Assembly: GCA_017542485.1 (NCBI GenBank)
Contig: JAFXXC010000002.1
Location: forward strand, 1-61,625
Reading direction: 5' to 3'
Length of the DNA stretch: 61,625 bases
Source of the DNA: Acholeplasmatales bacterium
Lineage (GTDB): Bacteria > Bacillota_I > Bacilli_A > Acholeplasmatales > Anaeroplasmataceae
Part shown: positions 25,166 through 33,962 of the stretch, in pieces
How positions within the stretch are numbered: the stretch's first letter is position 1
How the letters are laid out: each line of letters opens with the position of its first letter
The notes under the pieces: model-generated
The model's input: the letters and a program-made list of their open reading frames with translations, nothing else
Told to the model about the DNA's origin: nothing
The model's database searches: none
Translations under genes and position numbers: made by a program

Positions 25166-26089
25166 ATGAAGTTTACTGAGAAAGAGATATGTGAGATACT
25201 TAAAGATATTCCTTTAAAAAAAGTATATGATGAACCTATTGATGGGGCTATCGTTTTAGAGGGTGGAGCTTTTCGTGGTGTTTATCAAGAAGGTGTTTTA
25301 GATTGTCTTATGCAGCATGGTATTAATTTTAAGACAACTATTGGAGTATCTGCAGGCGCTTTAAATGGGGTAACATACACAACTGGACAGGTTGGAAGAA
25401 ATGCACATATCAATATTAGATATCGCCATGATGGTAGATATGTTGGTATTAATGCATTTTTAAAGAGTAGATTAAGAAGCGTAATTGGGTTTGATTTTGC
25501 ATTTGGAGATTTGCCAAATTTACCTCCTATTGATGTTGATGCATTAAAGAATAATGGTAGAAAGTTTTATGTTGTGGCAACTAATTTAGAGACCGGTAAG
25601 GCTGAATATTTTGATAATAGTAGAGATGATTTTTTGAATTGTGTTAGAGCTTCAGCTACTTTACCTTTTATATCTAGACCTGTTCTAATAGATGGTAAAC
25701 CCTATTTAGATGGAGGCTGTGATGATAGAATACCTTATTGGTGGGCTAAAAAAGAAGGCTATGATAAGGTAATTGTTATTAGAACAAGAGATAGAGATTT
25801 TAGAATAAAGGATAATTTTGAAAAGAGATATAAAATTGCTAAAAGATTATATAGTAATTATCCTGATTTTGCGATTAAGCTTGCAAGAACTGATGTTGAT
25901 TATGATGCTTTATGTGATGAAATAGAGATTGAAGAAAAGAAGGGTAATGTATTTGTTATTTATCCTAGTGAGCCTATAAATGTTAAGATGCTTGAGGGCG
26001 ATTTAAATAAACTTAAGAGTATGTATGTTTTAGGATATAATGATGCATTAAATTCATTAGATAGGCTTAAGGAATATTTGAATAATTAG
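25166..26089 (+). CDS. Patatin-like phospholipase
   Basis: 307 aa from the ATG at 25166 (AAGGAG 7 nt upstream); the longer ORF from 25091 overlaps the reductase and lacks a ribosome site. Catalytic Ser-Asp dyad: GVSAG (about residue 59) and DGG (about 186, YLDGGCDD). The oxyanion loop EGGAFRG is present. No signal peptide, so probably cytosolic or peripheral on the inner membrane face, hydrolysing acyl esters; specificity unknown. It is closest in layout to the RssA/YjjU group. Third gene of the redox-lipid operon. Confidence 0.88.
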   Translation: MKFTEKEICEILKDIPLKKVYDEPIDGAIVLEGGAFRGVYQEGVLDCLMQHGINFKTTIGVSAGALNGVTYTTGQVGRNAHINIRYRHDGRYVGINAFLKSRLRSVIGFDFAFGDLPNLPPIDVDALKNNGRKFYVVATNLETGKAEYFDNSRDDFLNCVRASATLPFISRPVLIDGKPYLDGGCDDRIPYWWAKKEGYDKVIVIRTRDRDFRIKDNFEKRYKIAKRLYSNYPDFAIKLARTDVDYDALCDEIEIEEKKGNVFVIYPSEPINVKMLEGDLNKLKSMYVLGYNDALNSLDRLKEYLNN

Positions 26090-26114
26090 ATATAATTTAT
26101 ATAATAAATTAATC

Positions 26115-26143
26115 TTGATAATATGTGGATAAAATGATAAAAT
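26115..26143 (+). promoter_or_regulatory. Promoter of the hisS-aspS T-box operon
   Basis: TTGATA (26115-26120), 17-bp spacer, TAAAAT (26138-26143). Confidence 0.6.
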
Positions 26144-26149
26144 TGTTTT

Positions 26150-26350
26150 GATGAAAATTGATGAAGAAGAGAATGAATTAATGAATCTTTTAAAGAGAGG
26201 GCTATTGGTGAGAATGCCTATTGATTATAATTTATGGACACTTTTGAGAGCCTTTAAAAAAGGACGTTACTAGGCGTTAACTAGGTTGAGCTAATTTTAG
26301 GTGGCATAGCGATTAATTCGTCCTTTAATTTTAAAGGGCGTATTTTTTAT
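26150..26350 (+). promoter_or_regulatory. T-box riboswitch, predicted aspartate-specific
   Basis: A leader of about 200 nt with the T-box core AGGTGGCATAGCG (26299-26311). TGGC would pair with a tRNA 3' end whose discriminator is G, as in tRNA-Asp, not tRNA-His (C). The codon GAC followed by A (26237-26240) lies in the Stem I region and fits an Asp specifier. The terminator is CGTCCTTTA/TAAAGGGCG (26319-26327 with 26332-26340) plus T run; CGTCC can alternatively pair with GGACG at 26262-26266. Uncharged tRNA-Asp would allow read-through. Confidence 0.85.
26319..26349 (+). terminator. T-box terminator
   Basis: A 9-bp stem with one G-T pair, then TATTTTTTAT. Confidence 0.8.
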
Positions 26351-26366
26351 TAAAGGAGTGATTATA

Positions 26367-27689
26367 ATGATTAGTAAGCCAAAGGGTACATATGATGTAT
26401 ATGGTTTAGAGGCAAGAAGATGGGTTAAGATTGAAGAGGTAATTAGAAAGGTTTGTGGGTTGTTTAATTATCAAGAAATAAGAACACCTATATTTGAGTC
26501 TAGTGAAGTTTTCCATAGAGATCAAAATGATACTTCTGATATGGTAACAAAGGAGACATATGATTTTAAGGATAGAAGTGATAGATCAATCACTTTACGT
26601 CCTGAAGGTACTGCTGGTGTAGCAAGAGCTTATATTGAAAATAAATTATATGTTGAAAATCCTGTAAATAAATTATTCTATATTGGACAAATGTTTAGAT
26701 ATGAACGTCCTCAAAAGGGAAGAAATAGACAATTTAGTCAATTTGGTGTTGAGGCATTAGGTTCTAATTCACCTTTAATTGATGTTGAAGTTATTTCTTT
26801 AGGAGCTACTTTAATTAGAAGTTTAGGATTAAAGGATGTTACTGTAAAGATTAATTCTTTAGGTGATAAGGAATCTAGAGATAATTATAAGAAAGTATTA
26901 GTTGAGCATTTTAGTAAATATAAGGATGATTTATGTTCTGATTGTTTAAATAGACTTGAGAAGAATCCTTTAAGAATATTAGATTGTAAGGTTGATAGAG
27001 ATAAAGAATTCTTTAAGAGTGCTCCAAAGATTAATAATTATTTAAATGAGTATTCTAAGAATAGATTTAATGAAGTATTAAAAGAATTAGATCAAATTGA
27101 TTTAAAATATGTGGTTGATGATAATTTAGTTAGAGGATTGGATTATTATTCACATACAGTATTTGAGCTTGAGGTAAATATTCCTGAGTTTGGTGCACAA
27201 AATGTTATTGGTGCTGGTGGAAGATACGATGATTTAATTTCTGATTTAGGTGGACCTAAGACTGATGGTGTTGGTATGGCATTTGGATTAGAAAGATTGT
27301 TACTAGCTTCTGAATATTCGGGTAAGGCTTTAGCAAAGGAAAATGCTATTCATGCTTATTTTATTGCATTAGGAGATAATGCAAGATGTGAAGCTATGAA
27401 GATTATGAATGTTTGTCGTATAGGTGGTTTATCTTGCGATATGGATTATATGGGTTCAGGATTAAAATCACAGTTTAAGAAAGCAGATAAGAATAATGCA
27501 AGATTTACATTAATTTTAGGTGATGAGGAATTAAATGAATTTAAGATTAATGTTAAAGATAATTTAACTGATGAGCAAGAAAGAATTTCATTATATGATT
27601 GCTATCCATATATGATAAATAAGTTAAATAAAGCTTCAGCTTGTGCAAGCTGTCATTTAAAGGGGGATAATGATGAGAAGAATGATTAA
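26367..27689 (+). CDS. hisS: Histidyl-tRNA synthetase
   Basis: 440 aa from the ATG at 26367 (AAAGGAG upstream; the in-frame GTG at 26358 is inside the ribosome site). Class II synthetase: MISKPKGTYDVYG start, motif 2 FYIGQMFRYERPQKGRNRQF, the HisRS signatures LVRGLDYYSHTVFE and GGRYDDLI, and motif 3 VGMAFGLERLL. It charges tRNA-His with histidine. The tail has an unusual CASC pair. It overlaps aspS by about 20 nt. The T-box upstream reads Asp rather than His, as known for some Bacillus hisS-aspS operons. Confidence 0.97.
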   Translation: MISKPKGTYDVYGLEARRWVKIEEVIRKVCGLFNYQEIRTPIFESSEVFHRDQNDTSDMVTKETYDFKDRSDRSITLRPEGTAGVARAYIENKLYVENPVNKLFYIGQMFRYERPQKGRNRQFSQFGVEALGSNSPLIDVEVISLGATLIRSLGLKDVTVKINSLGDKESRDNYKKVLVEHFSKYKDDLCSDCLNRLEKNPLRILDCKVDRDKEFFKSAPKINNYLNEYSKNRFNEVLKELDQIDLKYVVDDNLVRGLDYYSHTVFELEVNIPEFGAQNVIGAGGRYDDLISDLGGPKTDGVGMAFGLERLLLASEYSGKALAKENAIHAYFIALGDNARCEAMKIMNVCRIGGLSCDMDYMGSGLKSQFKKADKNNARFTLILGDEELNEFKINVKDNLTDEQERISLYDCYPYMINKLNKASACASCHLKGDNDEKND

Positions 27690-28974
27690 AAATATTAATC
27701 TTGGTGAGGTTAATAAGGTAGCTGGTTTTGTTGAAAATATTAGAAACAAGAAAAGTATGTGCTTTATTGTTTTAAGAGATGTAAGTGGTAAGTTACAAAT
27801 TACTGTAGAAAAGGCAAATCATCCTGATTGGGAGGAAATGCTAGCATCTATAACAATTGATACTGTTATTGAGGCTGAGGGTAAGATTGTATCAAGTGAA
27901 TATGTAAAATTAAATGGAATGGAAATGTATCCTGATAGCATTAAGATTTTATCTTCAATTGCTGAACCATCTCCAATTGTAGCTCCTAAGGGAGAAGAAA
28001 CTAATATTGATTTAAGATTAGATTATCGTTGGATTGATTTAAGAACTGATAAGAATACTTTAATGTTTAAGGTTCAATCATATTTTGTAAATAAGTGTAG
28101 AGAATTTTTAAATAATAGAGATTTTACTGAAATTCATACACCAAAATTAATCGGTGCTGAATCTGAATCAGGTGCCGGTGTATTCAAGGTTGAATATTTT
28201 GATAGAGATGCATTCTTAGCACAATCTCCACAATTTTATAAGCAAATGGCTATGGCTGCTGGATTTGAGCGTATTTACGAATCAGGACCAGTATTTAGAG
28301 CAGAAAAGTTTGCATCAAGAAAGCATGCTACTGAATTTACAGGATTTGATTTGGAGTTCTCTTATATTGAATCATTCCATGATGTAATGCATATGGAAGA
28401 AGAAATGCTTGAATATGCTTTACGTGGTGTTAAAGAAAAATATGGTGATGAGATTAAGAAAGTATATGACATTGATGTTGTAGTACCTACTTTACCTTTC
28501 CCTGTTATGGATTTACATGATGTATATGATGAATTAGAGAAGAGATATGGTTATAAAGTAGATGAAAGTGAAAAGGGTGATTTAACTACTGAGGGTGAAA
28601 GATTGGTAGCTAAGTTAAGCCAAGATATGTTTGGACATGAATTTTTATTTATAACTGGTTATTCTAAAGAATGTAGAGCATTCTATCATATGAGAGATGA
28701 AAAAGGTGTTCCTTGCGGATATGATTTAATTTGGAAGGGTTGTGAAATTACAACTGGTGCTCAAAGAGAGCATAGATATGATGTATTATTAAAGCAATGT
28801 CAAGAAAAGGGTCTTGAAAATGATGTTAAGTTCTATCTTGATTTCTTTAAATATGGTTGTCCTCCACACGGTGGATTTGGTATTGGTGTTGATAGAATCA
28901 CTATGATTTTATTCAATGAAGGTATCAAAGATTCTATGTTTATATTCCGTGGACCTGATAGATTAAATCCATAA
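27670..28974 (+). CDS. aspS: Aspartyl-tRNA synthetase, archaeal-type (short form)
   Basis: 434 aa (ATGs at 27670 and 27673 both follow AAAGGGGG; the second has better spacing). N-terminal OB-fold anticodon domain, then class II core with RAEKFASRKHATEFTGFDLE and motif 3 FGIGVDRITMI. It lacks the roughly 150-residue GAD insertion of standard bacterial AspRS (about 590 aa), so it is the AspRS2 archaeal/eukaryal-type enzyme found in some Firmicutes and Deinococcus. Such enzymes can be non-discriminating and also form Asp-tRNA-Asn, which would require GatCAB; specificity cannot be read here. Confidence 0.92.
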   Translation: MMRRMIKNINLGEVNKVAGFVENIRNKKSMCFIVLRDVSGKLQITVEKANHPDWEEMLASITIDTVIEAEGKIVSSEYVKLNGMEMYPDSIKILSSIAEPSPIVAPKGEETNIDLRLDYRWIDLRTDKNTLMFKVQSYFVNKCREFLNNRDFTEIHTPKLIGAESESGAGVFKVEYFDRDAFLAQSPQFYKQMAMAAGFERIYESGPVFRAEKFASRKHATEFTGFDLEFSYIESFHDVMHMEEEMLEYALRGVKEKYGDEIKKVYDIDVVVPTLPFPVMDLHDVYDELEKRYGYKVDESEKGDLTTEGERLVAKLSQDMFGHEFLFITGYSKECRAFYHMRDEKGVPCGYDLIWKGCEITTGAQREHRYDVLLKQCQEKGLENDVKFYLDFFKYGCPPHGGFGIGVDRITMILFNEGIKDSMFIFRGPDRLNP

Positions 28975-28989
28975 TAAGGAGTTGATTTT

Positions 28990-29460
28990 ATGCATATTTC
29001 TTGGGATGAATATTTTATGGGTGTTGCACTATTAAGTGCCAAAAGAAGCAAAGACCCTAATACGCAGGTTGGTGCCTGTATTATTAACCCAGATAAAAGA
29101 ATTGTTGGTATAGGATATAACGGCTTTCCTAGGGGATGTGAGGATGATGTTTTCCCTTGGGGTAAGGGTGATAGTAATAAATTAAATACTAAATATCCAT
29201 ACGTTGTTCATGCAGAGGCTAATGCTATATTAAATAGTGCATCAAGTGTAAAGGGTGCTACATTATATGTTTCACTTTTCCCTTGTAATGAATGTGCTAA
29301 GCTTATTATTCAGTCTGGCATAAAGCATGTGGTTTATATGAATGATAAGTATCGCAGTGAAGAGTCTACTGTAGCATCTAGAAGAATGCTTGATGCTGCT
29401 GGAGTAACTTATTCACAAATGGAAGAGATAGAGGTTACTGTTAATGCTAAAAGCAAGTAG
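28990..29460 (+). CDS. comEB: dCMP deaminase
   Basis: A 156-aa zinc enzyme. Motif HAEANAIL supplies the zinc His and catalytic Glu, and PCNECAK supplies the two zinc Cys. The N-terminal [10 protein letters not shown] and [12 protein letters not shown] are typical of dCMP deaminases, which turn dCMP into dUMP for thymidylate synthesis. Ribosome site AAGGAG; it starts 15 nt after aspS and overlaps the next gene. Confidence 0.92.
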   Translation: MHISWDEYFMGVALLSAKRSKDPNTQVGACIINPDKRIVGIGYNGFPRGCEDDVFPWGKGDSNKLNTKYPYVVHAEANAILNSASSVKGATLYVSLFPCNECAKLIIQSGIKHVVYMNDKYRSEESTVASRRMLDAAGVTYSQMEEIEVTVNAKSK

Positions 29461-30478
29461 CTATATGCTAAGAAGGTATTGGTATTTAATAATATTAATA
29501 TTGTTAATATCAGTTCCGCTTGCTTATTTAGGGATTTATAGAACTAATCGTGCTTTGATTTTAAAGGGTGGAACTACTGAATTTTCTGATATAGTCACAA
29601 TTGATACTGATTATAAAAGTAGTGGTTCTTTTAGTACACTTTATGTTATTAATATGGAAAAGTCTACTAAGCTTCAAAATATAATTACTGCAAACGATCC
29701 AACTATTGAAAGTTATGAGATGAGCAGTAGTTCAGCTGCTATTAGTGATTTTGATTCTTATAAAGCGGGTAAGATACAATATGAATCTAGTATTCAAAAT
29801 GCACTTATATTAGCATATAATGAAGCTTCAAAGGAAAATGATAACGTAAAAATTAATTATAGTTTATCAGGCTATGATGTAACATATTATGGTGAAAATT
29901 CTCAATTTAAAATTGGTGATAGAATTATAAAAATTATTCCATATGTTAATGATTATAATGAGGTATTACCTAGTAATGAGGATATGTTTAGGTATGCTAT
30001 TAATCATAGATATGTTAATGATAAATATGTAGTGTTACGTGGGGAAGATGAAGTTGAAATTGTACTAACTGAAAATGATATTTTCTCGGCTTGTATTATT
30101 TATAATATCGATAAAGATAACACTTATCCTAAATTTAATATAGGTGATTCGAATGTTGGTGGTCCTTCAGGTGGCCTATTACAAGCATTATCTATTTATA
30201 ATAGATTAGTTAGCACTGATTATACTTATGGATTAAAGATTGCTGGAACAGGTACTATTGATTATTTAGGTCAGGTTGGAGCTATAGGCGGTATAAAGGA
30301 AAAAGTACCTACTGCAGTTGATAATAATATTGATGTATTTTTCTGTCCAAGCATAAATTATGAGGATGCATTGTTGGCGTATAATTCTTTACCTAATAGT
30401 AGTAAGATGAAATTGGTTAAAATTGATACATTTTATGATGCTTTAAATTATTTAAAGGAGAATGTAAATGGAAAGTAA
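29444..30478 (+). CDS. Membrane-anchored Lon-domain (S16) protease, YlbL/SepM-like
   Basis: 344 aa. One N-terminal membrane anchor ([21 protein letters not shown]) followed by an extracytoplasmic region and a C-terminal Lon-type protease domain. Catalytic Ser in GGPSGGLLQ (about 245) and Lys in IGGIKEKV (about 287). A PDZ-like segment is expected between them in the YlbL family but is poorly defined here. YlbL and SepM are membrane-bound proteases; SepM processes a secreted peptide. The start overlaps comEB by 17 nt, with GAGGT upstream. Confidence 0.82.
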   Translation: MLKASSYMLRRYWYLIILILLISVPLAYLGIYRTNRALILKGGTTEFSDIVTIDTDYKSSGSFSTLYVINMEKSTKLQNIITANDPTIESYEMSSSSAAISDFDSYKAGKIQYESSIQNALILAYNEASKENDNVKINYSLSGYDVTYYGENSQFKIGDRIIKIIPYVNDYNEVLPSNEDMFRYAINHRYVNDKYVVLRGEDEVEIVLTENDIFSACIIYNIDKDNTYPKFNIGDSNVGGPSGGLLQALSIYNRLVSTDYTYGLKIAGTGTIDYLGQVGAIGGIKEKVPTAVDNNIDVFFCPSINYEDALLAYNSLPNSSKMKLVKIDTFYDALNYLKENVNGK

Positions 30479-30821
30479 AAGTATATCTGAAATTATTAAA
30501 GAAATTAGTGATTTGAATATTCCTTTAAAGGAAAAGATTACTAAGGGTATAATTGCATTTTTATTATCATTTGGATTAGTATTTGGACCAATTGTATTTT
30601 GTGTAAATATGCTAATATATCAAAAATTAAGAGGATTATTAGCATTTTCAATTGTTTTACTTACAGTTTTATTCTCTTTTTTGACTTTGAAAATATATTA
30701 TGAAAGTACTGTTAGAAAAAGAGTAAAGGATATAAATAAGCTAGTAATAATTCCAACATTTATTGTGTTTTTTATTGGATTATTAGTTGTTGGTTTATTG
30801 TATTTTATGAAGGTGATTTAG
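30468..30821 (+). CDS. Small membrane protein between ylbL-like gene and lspA
   Basis: A 117-aa protein with a charged N-terminal helix ([21 protein letters not shown]) and three hydrophobic segments ending LVVGLLYFMKVI. No family recognised. It overlaps the protease gene by 11 nt and abuts lspA, so it belongs to the same operon. Confidence 0.65.
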   Translation: MESKSISEIIKEISDLNIPLKEKITKGIIAFLLSFGLVFGPIVFCVNMLIYQKLRGLLAFSIVLLTVLFSFLTLKIYYESTVRKRVKDINKLVIIPTFIVFFIGLLVVGLLYFMKVI

Positions 30822-31391
30822 ATGTTAATTACTATATTGTTATTTTTTATATTATATATGCTAGATCAAGCATTAAAATTTATAATGCTAAATCAGGGTG
30901 TTAATAATCCTATTGTTATTGGTGGTACTGAGAGTAATCATTTTATTAAGCTTGAATTACAATTTAACCCAGGAGCTGCATTTAGCATGGGTTCAAACGC
31001 GACAGTATTTTTAACAATAGTTAGCTTTATCGCTACAATAGCATTGATAATAATTTGTACTAAATTTAATAATTGGAAAAAGAATAAGACTCAAGCATTC
31101 GCATTGACTTTGACATTAGCAGGATGTGTAGGAAACTTATTTGATAGATTTTTAACTGCTAACGGTGTTAATTTCTTATCTACAACAGGAAAAACTATAC
31201 CAGGTGTTAATAGTGGAGTTGTTGATATGATTTATTTTAGACCATTTGAGTGGATATGTGATTTATTACATATGGGTTATGGTGTTTTTAATTTAGCTGA
31301 TTTTTATTTAGTAACTGGAATTATATTATTTGCTTTTGATTTGATTTTCTTTAGTGAAAGGAAAAAGAGAAAATGGGAAAAGTCATTATAG
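30822..31391 (+). CDS. lspA: Lipoprotein signal peptidase (signal peptidase II)
   Basis: A 189-aa membrane protein with four helices. The two catalytic Asp motifs are seen as GNLFDRF (about 109) and FNLADFYLV (about 163). FNPGAAFSM matches the conserved NxGaAFs motif. It cleaves prolipoproteins before the lipid-modified cysteine. It is about 30 residues longer than usual owing to an insert between the motifs (TANGVNFLSTTGKTIPGVN). Ribosome site GAAGGTGA. The RluD gene overlaps its 3' end, the usual lspA-rluD pairing. Confidence 0.94.
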   Translation: MLITILLFFILYMLDQALKFIMLNQGVNNPIVIGGTESNHFIKLELQFNPGAAFSMGSNATVFLTIVSFIATIALIIICTKFNNWKKNKTQAFALTLTLAGCVGNLFDRFLTANGVNFLSTTGKTIPGVNSGVVDMIYFRPFEWICDLLHMGYGVFNLADFYLVTGIILFAFDLIFFSERKKRKWEKSL

Positions 31392-32266
31392 ATGATAATA
31401 ATGTAAATGTTAGATTAGATAAAGCACTTGCTAATATATTGATAGATAAGTCTAGAAATTATATCGAAAGTCTACTTGATGATAAATTGATTACTGTAAA
31501 TGGTAAGTTTGAAAAGCCATCATATAAGGTTAAGTTGAATGATGTAATTGAATATGAGGAAAAGTCTCTGAATTTAGATATTGAGGCTGAAGATTTAGAT
31601 CTTGATATTGTATACGAGGACGATTATGTTGCAGTAATTAATAAGCCAAAGGGAATGAGCGTTCATCCTGGTGCTGGTGTTAATGAAGGTACACTTGTTA
31701 ATGGACTACTATATGAATTAGATAGTTTATCAACAATTAATGGTGTGATTAGACCTGGTATTGTTCATAGAATAGATAAAGATACAACAGGATTATTAAT
31801 GATTGCTAAAAATGATATTGCATCTAAATCATTAACAGAACAATTAAAAAAGCATGAATGTAATAGAATTTATCATGCTTTAGTATATGGTGTGATAGCT
31901 GAAACAAAAGGAAGAATTAATGCTCCAATTGGTAGAGATCCTAATGATAGAAAAAAGATGGCTGTAGTAAAAGATGGAAAAGAAGCTATTACTAATTTTA
32001 AGGTCTTAAAAAGATTTAAAGAATTTACATATATTGAATGTAAGCTTGAAACTGGAAGAACTCATCAAATAAGAGTTCATTTAGAATATATTGGTCATCC
32101 TTTAGTTGGTGATAGAGTATATGGTAGAAGAAAGGTAATTGGAGATAGTGGTCAATTCTTACATGCTAAAACAATTGGATTTAAGCATCCTAAAACTCAA
32201 GAGTGGATGGAATTTGATAGCGAATTACCTGATTATTTTAAAGAATTTATGGATAATTTGGAATAA
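31373..32266 (+). CDS. Ribosomal large-subunit pseudouridine synthase, RluD family
   Basis: 297 aa. N-terminal S4 RNA-binding domain (RLDKALANILIDKSRNYIESLL) and RluA-family catalytic domain with the active-site Asp in HRIDKDTTGLLMIAKN (about 140). The [16 protein letters not shown] motif is intact. It isomerises specific uridines in 23S rRNA. Overlaps lspA by 19 nt. A second, frameshifted relative lies at 55887. Confidence 0.9.
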   Translation: MGKVIIDDNNVNVRLDKALANILIDKSRNYIESLLDDKLITVNGKFEKPSYKVKLNDVIEYEEKSLNLDIEAEDLDLDIVYEDDYVAVINKPKGMSVHPGAGVNEGTLVNGLLYELDSLSTINGVIRPGIVHRIDKDTTGLLMIAKNDIASKSLTEQLKKHECNRIYHALVYGVIAETKGRINAPIGRDPNDRKKMAVVKDGKEAITNFKVLKRFKEFTYIECKLETGRTHQIRVHLEYIGHPLVGDRVYGRRKVIGDSGQFLHAKTIGFKHPKTQEWMEFDSELPDYFKEFMDNLE

Positions 32267-32296
32267 AGGATACTTAATATAAAGGTATCCTTTTTT
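32265..32296 (+). terminator. Terminator of the hisS...rluD operon
   Basis: A 9-bp stem AAAGGATAC/GTATCCTTT (32265-32273 with 32284-32292), overlapping the stop codon. Confidence 0.85.
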
Positions 32297-32315
32297 GTTT
32301 AAATAAGAATATAAA

Positions 32316-32339
32316 ATAAAAAGCACTATTTCGAGTGCT
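32316..32339 (-). terminator. Terminator of tRNA-Arg
   Basis: On the minus strand AGCACT/AGTGCT (32322-32339) followed by TTTTTATTTT. Confidence 0.8.
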
Positions 32340-32350
32340 ATTTTTTAAGA

Positions 32351-32427
32351 TGGCCGAACCGAGGCGATTCGAACGCCTGACCGCTCGCTTAGAAGGCGAG
32401 TGCTCTATCCAGCTGAGCTACGGTTCG
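32351..32427 (-). tRNA. tRNA-Arg (anticodon TCT)
   Basis: A 77-nt minus-strand cloverleaf: acceptor CGAACCG/CGGTTCG, D arm AGCTCAGCTGGATAGAGC, anticodon stem CTCGC/GCGAG with loop CTTCTAA (TCT reads AGA/AGG), T arm with GTTCGAATC, and encoded CCA. AGA is the dominant Arg codon in the surrounding genes, so this is a major tRNA. It has its own promoter and terminator opposite to its neighbours. Confidence 0.95.
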
Positions 32428-32446
32428 ATTGCTGCATACGTTCGAT

Positions 32447-32475
32447 ATTATACACTAGTTATGTTTATATTTCAA
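32447..32475 (-). promoter_or_regulatory. Promoter of tRNA-Arg
   Basis: On the minus strand TTGAAA (32475-32470), 17-bp spacer, perfect TATAAT (32452-32447). Confidence 0.8.
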
Positions 32476-32549
32476 GTGAGAATTTCTAAAAAATATTTGT
32501 TTTATATATTTTTATAATATATAATATATAAGGTGCAAGGAGGGATATT

Positions 32550-33944
32550 ATGCAAGATAGACAAGAACGTGAATATTTTGATGAGTTAAAGAAGATATTA
32601 TCCCTACCGTTATCTGATGAGGATAAGAAAAATAGAATATTACAATATCATGAAAGTGATATTGCGGATTTACTAGATGAGCTTGAGCCTGAAGAACGTG
32701 ATGAATTATATCGTATTTTGGGTAATGATAATATTGCTGATGTATGGAGTCATGCTGAAAACATTGAAGAATTAGTAGGTGATATGGAGCCTGAGAAGGC
32801 TGCTGATATCATTGAATCAATGGATGCCGATGATGCGATTGATGTCTTGGAAGAACTTGATGAGGAACAAAGAGAGGAAATTGTTTCTTTGATGGAGCCA
32901 GAGGCTAAGGAAGATATTAAGAATATCACTAAATATGATGATGATATGATTGGTAGTAGAATGACTAATAACTATATTAGTATTCTTAATACTAACACTG
33001 TAAAGGAAGCAATGAAAAGAGTTGTTGCGGAAGCTGCAGATAATGATAATGTATCTAATATTTATGTGGTTGATGAAAAAGATAAACTTATTGGAGTTAT
33101 TGAATTACGTGATTTAATTATTGCTAGATCTAATACTGATTTAAGTACAATAATTAAATTGAATTATCCGTATTTTAGAGCAACTGAGCTTGTTGTTGAT
33201 TGCCTACCTGATATGAAAGAGTACTCACTTGATTCATATCCTATTTTAAACAATAATGATGAATTAGTTGGTGTTATTACATCAGGTGATGTTACAGAAG
33301 CTATTGATGATGAATTAGGAGAGGACTATGCTAAGTTAGCCGGTTTAACTAATGAGGAGGATCCTAATGAAGGTGTACTACATTCAGTTAAAAAGAGACT
33401 TCCTTGGTTAATAGTATTATTAGTATTAGGTTTAGTTCAATCATTTTCTATGACAGGCTTTGAGCGTGTAATTGCAGCACTTCCTATAATTGTATTTTTC
33501 CAAACTTTAGTTCTTGATATGGCTGGTAATGTTGGTACACAATCACTTGCCGTAACAATAAGAAGAATATCAAGTCTTGAGGACAGTAAAAGAAGGATTT
33601 TAAAGGCTGTATTAAAAGAATTAAGAATTGGTTTTGTTAATGGATTAATTCTTGGTACATTATCATTTGCTTTTGTATTGTTATTCTTGTTTATTACAAA
33701 ACAAGGTGTACATAGTAGTGCATTTAGCTGGGTAGAGGCTCTTAAGGGTGCAGGTATTGTTGGTATTGCTTTACTTACTGCAATGAGTGTTTCATCATTT
33801 GTTGGTGCAGTTGTTCCAGTTATCTTCTTAAAGATACATATTGACCCAGCTGTTGCTTCAGGTCCATTTATTACAACAATTAATGATATCACAGCATTAT
33901 TAATTTATTATGGATTAGCTATGGTATTGTTCCAATTAATATAA
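32550..33944 (+). CDS. mgtE: Magnesium transporter MgtE
   Basis: 464 aa. The N-terminal acidic superhelical domain has LDELEPEERDEL-type repeats (about 1-130). Two CBS domains follow (about 135-260), and five membrane helices at the C-terminus contain the family motif DMAGNVGTQSLA. It is a Mg2+-gated channel in the cytoplasmic membrane; the N and CBS domains close it when Mg2+ is high. The ribosome site is AAGGAGG. The leader is too short for an M-box riboswitch and none is seen. Confidence 0.96.
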   Translation: MQDRQEREYFDELKKILSLPLSDEDKKNRILQYHESDIADLLDELEPEERDELYRILGNDNIADVWSHAENIEELVGDMEPEKAADIIESMDADDAIDVLEELDEEQREEIVSLMEPEAKEDIKNITKYDDDMIGSRMTNNYISILNTNTVKEAMKRVVAEAADNDNVSNIYVVDEKDKLIGVIELRDLIIARSNTDLSTIIKLNYPYFRATELVVDCLPDMKEYSLDSYPILNNNDELVGVITSGDVTEAIDDELGEDYAKLAGLTNEEDPNEGVLHSVKKRLPWLIVLLVLGLVQSFSMTGFERVIAALPIIVFFQTLVLDMAGNVGTQSLAVTIRRISSLEDSKRRILKAVLKELRIGFVNGLILGTLSFAFVLLFLFITKQGVHSSAFSWVEALKGAGIVGIALLTAMSVSSFVGAVVPVIFLKIHIDPAVASGPFITTINDITALLIYYGLAMVLFQLI

Positions 33945-33962
33945 TTTTATAGGGTGGTTATT

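Noticed and set aside
32335..32517. 60-aa ORF over tRNA-Arg
   Set aside because: It reads the complement of the tRNA and its promoter.
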